A model generated the notes under the pieces. The model made no database searches, had not been told where the DNA came from, and saw only the letters and a list, made by a program, of their open reading frames with translations. Shown one piece after another: positions 1-8,891 of a stretch of DNA of 64,000 bases (position 1 is the first letter of the stretch; each line of letters starts with the position of its first letter). The stretch comes from Streptomyces sp. NBC_00582 (lineage in GTDB: Bacteria > Actinomycetota > Actinomycetes > Streptomycetales > Streptomycetaceae): contig NZ_CP107772.1 in NCBI RefSeq assembly GCF_036345155.1, forward strand, positions 620,001-684,000. The letters are read 5' to 3'. The position numbers and the translations under genes are program-made.

Positions 1-3000
1 GTCGCCACGGCGCACGGTCAGACGGTCGCCGCCGAGCGCCCGCAGCTCCTCCAGCTCCCGCCGCGCCGACGGGGCGAGCGCGCCGGGTTCGACGCGGTCG
101 TAGAGCATCACGCGGGCGGCGGGGTCGCGCAGGATCTCCGCGGCCAGGGTCCGGCCGATCATGCCGAGCCCGCCGACCAGGAGGTGGGTGCCGTGTCCGG
201 CGGGGACCTGGTTGCCGACGTCCACCCGGACGTGCGCGCGGACGAACCGCTTCCGGCCCCGGAGGGCCACCGGGGACGCCTGCGACGCCGTGTCGCCCAG
301 CTCGGCCAGCAGGTCCGCCACCGTCTCCGGCAGGCGGTCGGCCGGGTCGCGCGGGTCCAGTTCGACCACCCGGCAGTCCCAGGAGGTCTCCTGCGGCACG
401 ACCCGGCACAGGCCGACCGCGGTGGCCAGGCCGGGCCGCAGCGGGTCCTCACCCGTCACGTCGAACACGTGGCGCGTCACGTGGAGCAGCCGGACCGGCT
501 GCGCCCCGCCGGCCGGCAGGATGTCGAGCAGCGACCGCAGGCCGACCGCCTGCTCCTGCTCCACGGTGTCCCCGGGCGCGGCGTCCAGCGCCCGCAGGTG
601 CACCACGGCGTCCGGGCGGGAGCCCGGCGTGGCCAGCGCCGCCTTCACCACGGCGCCGGCATCGGCGTCGGCGTCCACCAGCGTGACCCGGCTGCCCAGC
701 GCGGTCAGCCGCTCGCCCAAGGCCGCGCCGACCCCGGACCGGTCCGCCAGCACCAGGACCGCGGTCGCTTCGGGGGCGGCGCCGGCGGCCCCGGACCCGG
801 CCGCCGCGCGCGGCAGTTCCACCCAGCGGGGCCGGTGTATCCACTCCTCCGGTCCCCGGGGGGCCGTCTCCAGCGCGACGACCGCGTCGTCGGGCGCGGC
901 GTCGATCCAGTGCCGGGTGCGCTGGAACGGATAGGTGGGCAGCGGCACCCGCAGGCGGGGGTGCTGGTGGGTACGCTGCCAGTCGATGCGGACGCCCTGG
1001 TGCCACAGCTCGGCGAGCCCGTCGAGCAGGGCCGCCTGCTCACTGCCGCGCTGGTCGGCGCCGGGCATCATGGTCGCCACGGGCGCGGTCCGCGCGGCCA
1101 GCTCGCTGTCGGCCAGCGCCGACAGCTGACGGCCCGGTCCGACTTCGATCAGAACGGTTCCGGGGGGAGCCACCGCCTCCCGCAGACCGTCGGCGAACCG
1201 CACGGTCTCGCGCAGCTGCCGGGCCCAGTAGCCGGGGTCGGTGGCCTGCTCGGCGGTCAGCGGCCGACCGCTGACACCGGAGATCACCGGGATCGCGGGC
1301 GGGTTGAGCGCCGCCTTGGCCACCTTGGCGGTGAAGTCCTCCAGGACGGGGTCGAGCATCGCGGAGTGGAAGGCATGGGAGACCCGCAGCCGCCGGCTCA
1401 CCACGCCGTCGGCCCGCAGCCGGGCCTCGAAGGCGTCCACCGCCTGGTGCTCCCCGGCCACGGAGACCAACGCCGAGCCGTTGACCGCGGCGACCGACAG
1501 CTCCTGGTCGCCGATCAGTTCGCGGACCCGGGCCTCGGGCAGCGCCACGCCCAGCATCGACCCGCCGGGCAGGGCTGCCACCATGCGGCCGCGCGCGGCC
1601 ACCACCGACAGCGCGTCGGGCAGGCTGAAGACGCCCGCCAGGGTCGCGGCCACGTACTCGCCGATGCTGTGCCCGAGCATGGCCGCGGGTTCCAGGCCGT
1701 AGGACAGCAGGAGCCGGGCGAGCGCGTACTCGACGGTGAACAGCGCGGGCTGGGCGAGGTCGGTCGAGGTGAGGCCGTCGGCCGAGGGATCGCGGCGGGT
1801 CAGCAGCAGCGGCCGCAGGCGGTGGGCGGTCTCCGCCGGCATCAGGGCGAGGCACTCGTCGACCGCGTCCCGGAACACCGGTTCCAGGCGGTGCAGTTCG
1901 GCTCCCATGCCGACGCTCTGGCTGCCCTGGCCGGGGAAGAGGAACACCAGGGGACCGGCCTCGTCCACGGTCTCCGAGCTGCGGATGCGTCCGGAGCCCT
2001 TGGCGCCCAGGGCACTCGCGGCGTCGGCCAGGTCCCGCGCCACGACGCTGGCCCGGTACTCGTGCTCGGTCCGGCCGACCTGGAGGGTGTGGGCGACGTC
2101 GGCCAGCACGGCGCCGGGGTTCTCACGCATCCAACGGGCGGTCTGCTCCATCCGCTCGGCGAGGGCCGGCCTGCTGCGCGCGGAGAGCACCACCAGCTGG
2201 CTGCCGGGCTCCGGCGCACCGGCCACCGGCTCCGGGGCCTCCCGCAGCACCACGTGTGCGTTGGCCCCGCCCATGCCGAGCGAATGCACCGAGGCGTAGC
2301 GCGGCCGGCCCGGCTCGCCCTCCATCGGCAGCAGCTCCGTCGGCACGTAGAACGGACTGGCCGCGAAGTCGATCTCGGGGTTGGGCGTCCGGAAGTGCAG
2401 CACCGGCGGGATCGACTTGTTCTTCAGGCACATGACGGCCTTGATGAAGCCGGCCACCCCGGCGGCGGCGTCGAGGTGGCCGATGTTGGGCTTGACGGAG
2501 CCGATGGCGCAGTAGTTCGAGCGGTCGGTGGTGAGCCGGTACGCCTTGGTGAGCCCGGCGACCTCGATCGGGTCGCCCAGCGGCGTGCCGGTTCCGTGCG
2601 CTTCGACGTAGTCGATGACGTCCGCGGTCAGACCGGCCGAGGCGATGGCGCCGGCGGCGGCGCGGGCCTGGCCGTCGACGCCCGGCGCCGTGAAACTCGC
2701 CTTGGACCGGCCGTCGTTGCCGATCGAGGTGCCGGCGATCACGGCGTGGATGTGGTCCCCGTCGCGCAGCGCGTCGTCGAGGTGCTTGAGGAGCACGGCG
2801 CCGGCGCCGTTGCCCACCACACTGCCGGTGGAGTCGGCGTCGAAGCTCCGGCAGTGGCCGTCCTTCGAGGCCGTGGCGTTCTGCAGATAGCCCGCGTTGT
2901 GCGGCATCCGGAGCGACGCGCCGCCGGCGATGGCCATGTCGCACTCGCCGGCCAGGATGGCCTGCGCGGCGAGGTGGATCGCCGTCAGGGAGGTCGAGCA

Positions 3001-3549
3001 CGCGGTCTGCACGGCGACGGCCGGACCCTGGAGGTTCAGCTTGTAGGCGACCCGGAGCGCCAGGTAGTCCTTGTCGTTGCCGATCATGGTGGCGTGGTCC
3101 CCGACCGCGTCGAGCATCCGCCGGTTGCCGACCAGGTTGACCAGCAGATAGGTGTTCATGGTGGAGCCCGCGTAGACGCCGACCAGCCCCGGGTAGCGGG
3201 CCGGGTCGTAACCGGCGTCCTCCATGGCCCAGTGGGCGCACTCCAGGAACAGCCGATGCTGGGGGTCCATGAACTCGGCTTCGCGGGCCACGTACCCGAA
3301 GTAGTCGGCGTCGAAGTCCTCCGCCCCCTGGAGGGCCGCGGACGCCGGCACGTAGCGGGGGCTCGCCAGCATGTGGGCGGGCACGCCGGCGGCCCGCAGC
3401 TCGTCGTCGTCGAAGAACCGGATCGACTCGACGCCCTCGCGGATGTTCTGCCAGTACTGGTCCGGGCTGTCCGCACCGGGGAACCGGCAGCCCATGCCGA
3501 TCACCGCGATGTCGGCCGGGATCGCGTCGTTCTGCTTCTGACCGTTCAA
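1..3549 (-). CDS. Type I polyketide synthase, KS-AT-KR..., 3' end outside window
   Basis: One uninterrupted frame of 1183 codons leaving the left edge. It would extend an acyl or aminoacyl chain by one ketide unit. The KS (about residues 12-435) has the catalytic triad: C184 in TACSTSL, H318 in EAHGTGT and H358 in KPNIGHL. The AT (about 530-830) has nucleophile S628 in GHSIGEY and a HAFH motif at 725-728, the signature of malonyl-CoA specificity. A structural KR subdomain follows, then the start of a catalytic KR whose nucleotide loop is GGLGMIG near residue 1126; no DH is seen between AT and KR. The start is a TTG (3547-3549) with GGAG five bases upstream, 38 bp after the NRPS stop, so the two are probably co-transcribed. 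Later domains (rest of KR, ACP, any TE) cannot be seen. Confidence 0.93.
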   Translation of the reverse strand, partial: MNGQKQNDAIPADIAVIGMGCRFPGADSPDQYWQNIREGVESIRFFDDDELRAAGVPAHMLASPRYVPASAALQGAEDFDADYFGYVAREAEFMDPQHRLFLECAHWAMEDAGYDPARYPGLVGVYAGSTMNTYLLVNLVGNRRMLDAVGDHATMIGNDKDYLALRVAYKLNLQGPAVAVQTACSTSLTAIHLAAQAILAGECDMAIAGGASLRMPHNAGYLQNATASKDGHCRSFDADSTGSVVGNGAGAVLLKHLDDALRDGDHIHAVIAGTSIGNDGRSKASFTAPGVDGQARAAAGAIASAGLTADVIDYVEAHGTGTPLGDPIEVAGLTKAYRLTTDRSNYCAIGSVKPNIGHLDAAAGVAGFIKAVMCLKNKSIPPVLHFRTPNPEIDFAASPFYVPTELLPMEGEPGRPRYASVHSLGMGGANAHVVLREAPEPVAGAPEPGSQLVVLSARSRPALAERMEQTARWMRENPGAVLADVAHTLQVGRTEHEYRASVVARDLADAASALGAKGSGRIRSSETVDEAGPLVFLFPGQGSQSVGMGAELHRLEPVFRDAVDECLALMPAETAHRLRPLLLTRRDPSADGLTSTDLAQPALFTVEYALARLLLSYGLEPAAMLGHSIGEYVAATLAGVFSLPDALSVVAARGRMVAALPGGSMLGVALPEARVRELIGDQELSVAAVNGSALVSVAGEHQAVDAFEARLRADGVVSRRLRVSHAFHSAMLDPVLEDFTAKVAKAALNPPAIPVISGVSGRPLTAEQATDPGYWARQLRETVRFADGLREAVAPPGTVLIEVGPGRQLSALADSELAARTAPVATMMPGADQRGSEQAALLDGLAELWHQGVRIDWQRTHQHPRLRVPLPTYPFQRTRHWIDAAPDDAVVALETAPRGPEEWIHRPRWVELPRAAAGSGAAGAAPEATAVLVLADRSGVGAALGERLTALGSRVTLVDADADAGAVVKAALATPGSRPDAVVHLRALDAAPGDTVEQEQAVGLRSLLDILPAGGAQPVRLLHVTRHVFDVTGEDPLRPGLATAVGLCRVVPQETSWDCRVVELDPRDPADRLPETVADLLAELGDTASQASPVALRGRKRFVRAHVRVDVGNQVPAGHGTHLLVGGLGMIGRTLAAEILRDPAARVMLYDRVEPGALAPSARRELEELRALGGDRLTVRRGD

Positions 3550-3587
3550 CTGCGCTCCAGAGTCGGTCCGGGCAAGGGACGGGGGGA

Positions 3588-6500
3588 TCAGCCGAAGGTG
3601 ATCCGGATGTGCTGGGCGCCGCGCCGACGGGTGCGGCCGGTGACCACCGGGCGGTCCGTGTCGTCCACAGGCCCGGTGGTGAGCAGGCTCTCCAGACGAG
3701 CCGCCAGTTCGGCGACCGTGGGGAACTCGAAGATCAGCATCAACGGCAGCCCCGAGAGGCCCAGTTCCCCTTCGAGGCGGGAGACCAGCGGCGCCACCAG
3801 GAGCGAATGCCCGCCCAGGTCGAAGAAGTTGTCGTGGGTCCCGACACGCGGGACGTCCAGCACCTCCCGCCAGACCTCCGCGACCCGGCGCTCCACGGCC
3901 CGGGTGGGCAGCTCTCCGCGTACCGGCGCGGGGTCGGCCGCCGCCAGGCTCTCGTCGAGTCTGGCCCGGTCGAGCTTGCCGTGCGCGGTACGCGGGAGCG
4001 CTTCGAGCGGGACGATCCGGGTGGGTACCTCGTGCGCGGGCAGGTGGTCGGCCGCCCAGCCGCGCAGGGCGTGGACGCCGGAGCCGGGCTGCGGCACCAC
4101 GGCCGCGGCCAGCCGCCGCCGGTTGCCGTCCCCCTCGACCACCACGACGGCGTCCAGGACGTCCGGGTGCCGCAGCAGAACGGACCGCACCTCTTCCGGC
4201 TCTACCCGGAACCCGCGGATCTTGACCTGGTCGTCCAGGCGGCCGAGCAGGACCAGGTCACCGTCGGGCCGGAGGCTGCCGAGGTCGCCGGTACGGTAGC
4301 GGCGCGAGCCGTCCGCCCCGGTGGTGAAGCCCCCTGCCGCCGCGGGCCGGTTGAGGTAGCCCGCGGCCACCCCCGGTCCGCCGATGACGACCTCGCCGAA
4401 GCCGCCCGGCGCGGTCGGGTCGTCCCAGGGGTCGAGGACGTCGACCCGCGAACGGCCGGTCGGCGGCCCCACCGGCACGACGCCGCTGCCGACGCCCGCC
4501 TCCTGCGCGGTGATGAAGCGCATCGAGCAGTTGATGCTCGCCTCGGTCGGCCCGTAGCCGTTGACGAAGACCGCGTCCGGCGCCACCAGCGCGGTCAGCG
4601 CCCGCAGCGCCTCGTAGGTCAGCATCTCGCCGCCGAGTACCACGGTGCGTACCGAGGGCATCTCCACGCCCGCGGCGGCCAGTTCGGCGGCGAAGGTCGG
4701 CGTCAGGTAGAGGATGGTCAGCCGCTCCCGCCGGACGAACCGGGCGTACGCGGGGGCGGACAGCCGTTCGTCCTGGTCGGGGAAGTGGAGGGCGGCACCG
4801 AACAGCACGGTGGTGAACACTTCCTGCAGACCGAAGTCGAAGCTCAGCGACAGGGTCTGCGGGAGCCGGGTACCGGGGCCGAGGCCGAAGCGTTCACGCT
4901 GCCACAGCAGCAGCGGCAGCACGTTGGCGTGGGTGATCGGCACACCCTTCGGAGTGCCGGTGGTGCCCGAGGTGTGGACCACGTAGGCCGTCGCGTCGGC
5001 GCCCGGCGGGCCCTGGACGGGCACGGCCGGCGGCGGCGCCGGCTCGTCGAGCACGACCACCGGCCGGCCCGGGGCCAGCCGCGCCGCGCGCGCCGCATGG
5101 GCCCGGTCGGTGAGGACCGCGGCGACACCCGCGTCGGAGGCGACGAAGCGCAGCCGCTCGTCGGGGAAGGCGGGCAGCAGCGGCACGAGGCCGCAGCCTG
5201 CGGTGAGGGCGGCCAGCGCAGCGGTGACGAACCGCGGCTCGGGCGGCAGCAGCAGGCCGACCGGAGCCCCCGCGCCGGAACCCGCGGCGCCGGCCAGCCG
5301 GGCCGCCGCCTCGGCGACCTCGGCGGCCAGCTCGGCATAGCTGACCGTGCCGGCGGACGAGACCAGCGCCGGGGCGCCGGGGTGGGCGGCGCAGCTCTCC
5401 GCGAAGTAGTCGGCCATGGTGCGCGACGGGTCGGGTTGGGGGCCGCGGCCCACTGTGACCTCCGCCAAGCGCGCGCGCTCTTCCTCCGACAGGACGGTGA
5501 GGCGGGCGATCGGCACCTCCTCCTGCGCCACCGCCGTCGCGGCCACCCGCAGCAGCCGCCCGCCCAGTTCCTCCGCGGTGCCCTCGTCCAGCACCTCGGT
5601 GGCGTACCGCAGCACCAGGGTCAATTCGCCGTCAGACTCCGCGACGCTGACATCGAGGTCGGCCAGTACGGTGGTGTGCGGCAGCGGTACGGCCTCCAGC
5701 ACCAGAGCGCCAACCCGGCAGGTACGGCCGGGTATCTCCTCCGCGAGTGCGGACAGGCCGTCCGGGGCGCCCGGCGGTGTCGAGGTCCAGCCGAACATGG
5801 TGGCGAACAGCGGGCTGCGCGCGGCGTCCCGGGTGGGCCGCACCGCAGCGGCGATGTGCGGCAGCGGATACTGCCGGGCGGCCAGGGCCCGCCGGAACCG
5901 GGCGGCGGTGTCACGGGCCAGCCCGGCGAACGACCCCTCCGCCGGTACGTCCAGCGGCACCGGCAGGGTGTTCACGCAGTAGCCGACCACCTGGCCGGAG
6001 CGGGCGTCGGGGCGCACGGCGGTGGGCACACCCACCACCAGCCGGCGCTCGCCGGACAGCCGCGCCAGCACGACCGCGTAGCAGCTGAGCAGCACCACGA
6101 AGGGCGTGGTGCCGAGGCGGCGGGCGGTGGCCCTGACCTGTTCGCTCAGCGCGGCACCGAACGGCAGCCGGAGCAGGTCGCCGGACCAGGTGCGCGCGGC
6201 CGGCCGCGGCCGGTCCAGGGGCAGCCGCAGATCGCCGTCCGGGCCGTCGGCCAGCAGCTCGATCCACTCGCCCCGCATCCGTTCGCCCTCGGGCCCGGTC
6301 AGCAGCCGGTGCTCGGCCGCGACCACCTCGGACATGCCGGGGGCCCGCGCCAGGGCGCCGGCGGCGCCGTCCGCCAGTTGGCGGTAGCGCTCGCCGAGCT
6401 GGGCGAGCAGCAGCCCGAGCGACCACAGGTCGGCGGCGATGTGGTGGACCGCCAGCAGGAGGACGGGGTCCTGTCCCTCCGGCCGGATCAGGGTGATCCG

Positions 6501-8774
6501 GACCAGCGGCCCGTCCTCCGGGTCGAGCGGGTCGGCGGCGCGCGCGGCCAGCAGCGCGTCGAGGCCGTCGGCGGAGGTGTCGAGCACGACCAGTTCGGGG
6601 ACGGGCGCGCCGTCCGGGTGGGCGGTCACCCGACCGCCGGTCATCGTCCACCGCGCCCGCAGCGCCTCGTGGCGCCCCGTCACCTCGCGCACCGCGCGGG
6701 CCAGCAGGTCGGTGTCCACGCCGCCGCGCAGCCGCGCGGCGCGCGTCAGGGCGTAGCGGGACTCGCCGGCCGAGGAGTGCTCAAGGAACCACAGGGCCTG
6801 CTGGCCGGCCGAGGCTGTGGGCGCGGACTCCCCGCCGACCCCGTCCTGACGGGGGGAGGCGTCCTGACCGGCACCGGTGCGCAACGCCTCCGCCAGGCCG
6901 CCCACCGTGGCGTCGTGCAGCAACTCCTCCAGCGGGACGGTGCGCCCGAACCGCTCCTGCAGGGCGTGCTGGAGCTGGACCGAACGCAGCGAGTCCATCC
7001 CCAGCTCCGCCAGCGCCAGGCCGCTCGTGAGGACGGTGGCGTCCGGCACGCCGAGCACCTCGCCCAGCAGGGCCAGCAGCTCCGGGTCCGGCCCGTCGGC
7101 CGGCACCGCGGCCCCGCCCACCGGGGCCGCCCCCTCCTGCGGCGACAGCACCTGGAGGGCGCCGGAACGGTAGGCGTCCCGGCAGGCACGGCGGCGGATC
7201 TTGCCGCTGGACGTCTTGGGAATGGTGCCTCGGCGGACCAGGACCAGGCGGTCCAGGCGCAGACCGTGCCGACGGGCCACGTCGGCGCGGACCGCGGGCA
7301 GCACGTCCAGGCCGACCGCGCCCCGCACCTCGGCCACCACGACCAGCTGCTCGCCGACCGCGAAGGCTGCCACGCAGCCCTTCCTGATCGCCGCGGACGA
7401 CTGCTCGACCGTCGACTCGATGTCCTGCGGGAAGTGGTTGCGCCCGCGCACCACGATGACGTCCTTCGAACGCCCGGCGACGTGCAGCCGGCCGTCCGCC
7501 AGGAAACCGAGGTCCCCGGTGCGCAGATACGGTCCGCCGCCGTCCGCCGTGCGGGCCGCGAACAGCTCGGAACTGGCCTCGGGCTGCTCCCAGTACCCGG
7601 CGCCGATGCTCGGGTCGGCGGCGTTGATCCAGATCTCGCCCAGCTCCCCGTCGGGGACCGCGCTGCCGTCCGCCCCGACGATCAGCAGCGTGTCGGGCGG
7701 TGCGCCGCAGCTGACCGCGGTCTCCCCGTCGCCGCCGGGGACCGGCGCCGTGCCGGGCGCGTCGGCGGAGTTCTCGGCCGAGACCAGCAGGGTGCTCTCC
7801 GCCAGTCCGTAGCTGGGCGTCATCGCGGCGGGCCGGAATCCGGCCGCGGCGAAGTGCGCGGCGAAGGAGGCGACGGTGTCCGCGCGTACCGGCTCGCCGC
7901 CGTTGATGGCGGTACGCCAGGCCGTCAGGTCCAGCGCGGCGAGGTCGTCCTGCCCGACCTTGCGCACCGCCAGCTCGTAGGCGAAGTTCGGCGCCGCGCT
8001 GATCGTCCCGCCGAAGCCGGACAGGGCCCGCAGCCAGCGGACCGGGCTCTCCAGGAAGGACAGGGGCGAGAGCAGGACGCAGGTGGCTCCCAGGTGGAGC
8101 GGGTGGAGCACCGAGCCGATGAGGCCCATGTCGTGGTACAGCGGAAGCCAGCTGACCACGACGCTGTGCCCGTCCTGTCCGTAGGTCTCCGCCATCCGCG
8201 CCTGGTTCGTGGCCAGTTGGCGGTGGCTGACGATGACCCCGCGCGGGGTGCCGGTGGAGCCCGAGGTGAACTGGAGCAGCGCGGGCGCTTCGGCGTCGAC
8301 GACGGGCGCGCTCCAGCCGTCCGGCGCCTGCTCGGCACGCTCCAGCGGGCCCAGCACCACGGCATCGGGCGTCCTGGCCGTGATCTCCTCCATGGCCCAG
8401 GGCAGATCGGTGAGAACGGCCACAGGCCGGGTCGCGGCGGCGATGTCCCGGGCGGTGTCGATCTCCCGCCGCCCGACCGGCGGATAGACGGGTACCGCGA
8501 CGAACCCCGCGTACCAGCAGCCGAGCAGGTCGACGACGAAGGCCAGTCCGGGCGTGTGGGCGAGCACGGCCCTGCTGCCCGGTTCCCCCAGCGCCTCCAG
8601 CCGTGCGGCTGACGCCCGCGCCGCCGCGTCCAGTTGGGAGTACGTCAGGGAGTCCGTGACGTTCTCGCCGTCGCCCAGGAAGCGGAAGGCGATCTTGTCG
8701 GGACTGTTCCGGGCATGGGCGCGCAGCCGCTCGGTAAGCGTCGTGAAGGGCGGCGGAGGCAGGCAGGAGGTCAT
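3588..8774 (-). CDS. Hybrid FAAL-ACP-C-A-PCP nonribosomal peptide synthetase
   Basis: 1728 residues. The N-terminal fatty acyl-AMP ligase (about 1-540; TSGSTG near 169-174) activates a carboxylic acid and loads the adjacent ACP (S595 in LGMDSLRS). A condensation domain (about 650-1080) follows with HHIAADL at 777-783, so the usual HHxxxDG has Leu for the last Gly. The adenylation domain (about 1110-1610) has TSGTTGTPKG, NGYGPTE, YRTGDL and GKLDRA motifs, and a terminal PCP carries S1657 in LGGHSLL. My reading of the specificity residues is D-F-Q-Y-V-G-G-I-N; only the first three resemble pipecolate-type codes, so the amino acid is unassigned. The layout implies acyl priming, one amino acid, then hand-over to the downstream PKS. 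The product is not recognised. Confidence 0.93.
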   Translation of the reverse strand: MTSCLPPPPFTTLTERLRAHARNSPDKIAFRFLGDGENVTDSLTYSQLDAAARASAARLEALGEPGSRAVLAHTPGLAFVVDLLGCWYAGFVAVPVYPPVGRREIDTARDIAAATRPVAVLTDLPWAMEEITARTPDAVVLGPLERAEQAPDGWSAPVVDAEAPALLQFTSGSTGTPRGVIVSHRQLATNQARMAETYGQDGHSVVVSWLPLYHDMGLIGSVLHPLHLGATCVLLSPLSFLESPVRWLRALSGFGGTISAAPNFAYELAVRKVGQDDLAALDLTAWRTAINGGEPVRADTVASFAAHFAAAGFRPAAMTPSYGLAESTLLVSAENSADAPGTAPVPGGDGETAVSCGAPPDTLLIVGADGSAVPDGELGEIWINAADPSIGAGYWEQPEASSELFAARTADGGGPYLRTGDLGFLADGRLHVAGRSKDVIVVRGRNHFPQDIESTVEQSSAAIRKGCVAAFAVGEQLVVVAEVRGAVGLDVLPAVRADVARRHGLRLDRLVLVRRGTIPKTSSGKIRRRACRDAYRSGALQVLSPQEGAAPVGGAAVPADGPDPELLALLGEVLGVPDATVLTSGLALAELGMDSLRSVQLQHALQERFGRTVPLEELLHDATVGGLAEALRTGAGQDASPRQDGVGGESAPTASAGQQALWFLEHSSAGESRYALTRAARLRGGVDTDLLARAVREVTGRHEALRARWTMTGGRVTAHPDGAPVPELVVLDTSADGLDALLAARAADPLDPEDGPLVRITLIRPEGQDPVLLLAVHHIAADLWSLGLLLAQLGERYRQLADGAAGALARAPGMSEVVAAEHRLLTGPEGERMRGEWIELLADGPDGDLRLPLDRPRPAARTWSGDLLRLPFGAALSEQVRATARRLGTTPFVVLLSCYAVVLARLSGERRLVVGVPTAVRPDARSGQVVGYCVNTLPVPLDVPAEGSFAGLARDTAARFRRALAARQYPLPHIAAAVRPTRDAARSPLFATMFGWTSTPPGAPDGLSALAEEIPGRTCRVGALVLEAVPLPHTTVLADLDVSVAESDGELTLVLRYATEVLDEGTAEELGGRLLRVAATAVAQEEVPIARLTVLSEEERARLAEVTVGRGPQPDPSRTMADYFAESCAAHPGAPALVSSAGTVSYAELAAEVAEAAARLAGAAGSGAGAPVGLLLPPEPRFVTAALAALTAGCGLVPLLPAFPDERLRFVASDAGVAAVLTDRAHAARAARLAPGRPVVVLDEPAPPPAVPVQGPPGADATAYVVHTSGTTGTPKGVPITHANVLPLLLWQRERFGLGPGTRLPQTLSLSFDFGLQEVFTTVLFGAALHFPDQDERLSAPAYARFVRRERLTILYLTPTFAAELAAAGVEMPSVRTVVLGGEMLTYEALRALTALVAPDAVFVNGYGPTEASINCSMRFITAQEAGVGSGVVPVGPPTGRSRVDVLDPWDDPTAPGGFGEVVIGGPGVAAGYLNRPAAAGGFTTGADGSRRYRTGDLGSLRPDGDLVLLGRLDDQVKIRGFRVEPEEVRSVLLRHPDVLDAVVVVEGDGNRRRLAAAVVPQPGSGVHALRGWAADHLPAHEVPTRIVPLEALPRTAHGKLDRARLDESLAAADPAPVRGELPTRAVERRVAEVWREVLDVPRVGTHDNFFDLGGHSLLVAPLVSRLEGELGLSGLPLMLIFEFPTVAELAARLESLLTTGPVDDTDRPVVTGRTRRRGAQHIRITFG

Positions 8775-8891
8775 CGAGGCTCTCCCGTCGGGGGACGGTC
8801 AGGAGGAGACGGAGTCTGCGAGGTGCCGCGTGCTGTTCCGGTGCAGGTGCAGGTCACGGGTCGGCCCACCGGTGCCGGCTCTCGGGCGACC

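Noticed and set aside
184..4299. Very long open frame on the plus strand opposite the PKS/NRPS
   Set aside because: Gly/Arg/Gln/His-rich translation without motifs; it is the antisense shadow of high-GC genes with clear domains on the minus strand.
3609..8612. 1667-codon plus-strand frame opposite the NRPS
   Set aside because: Same reason: composition of an antisense shadow, no domain, no ribosome binding site.
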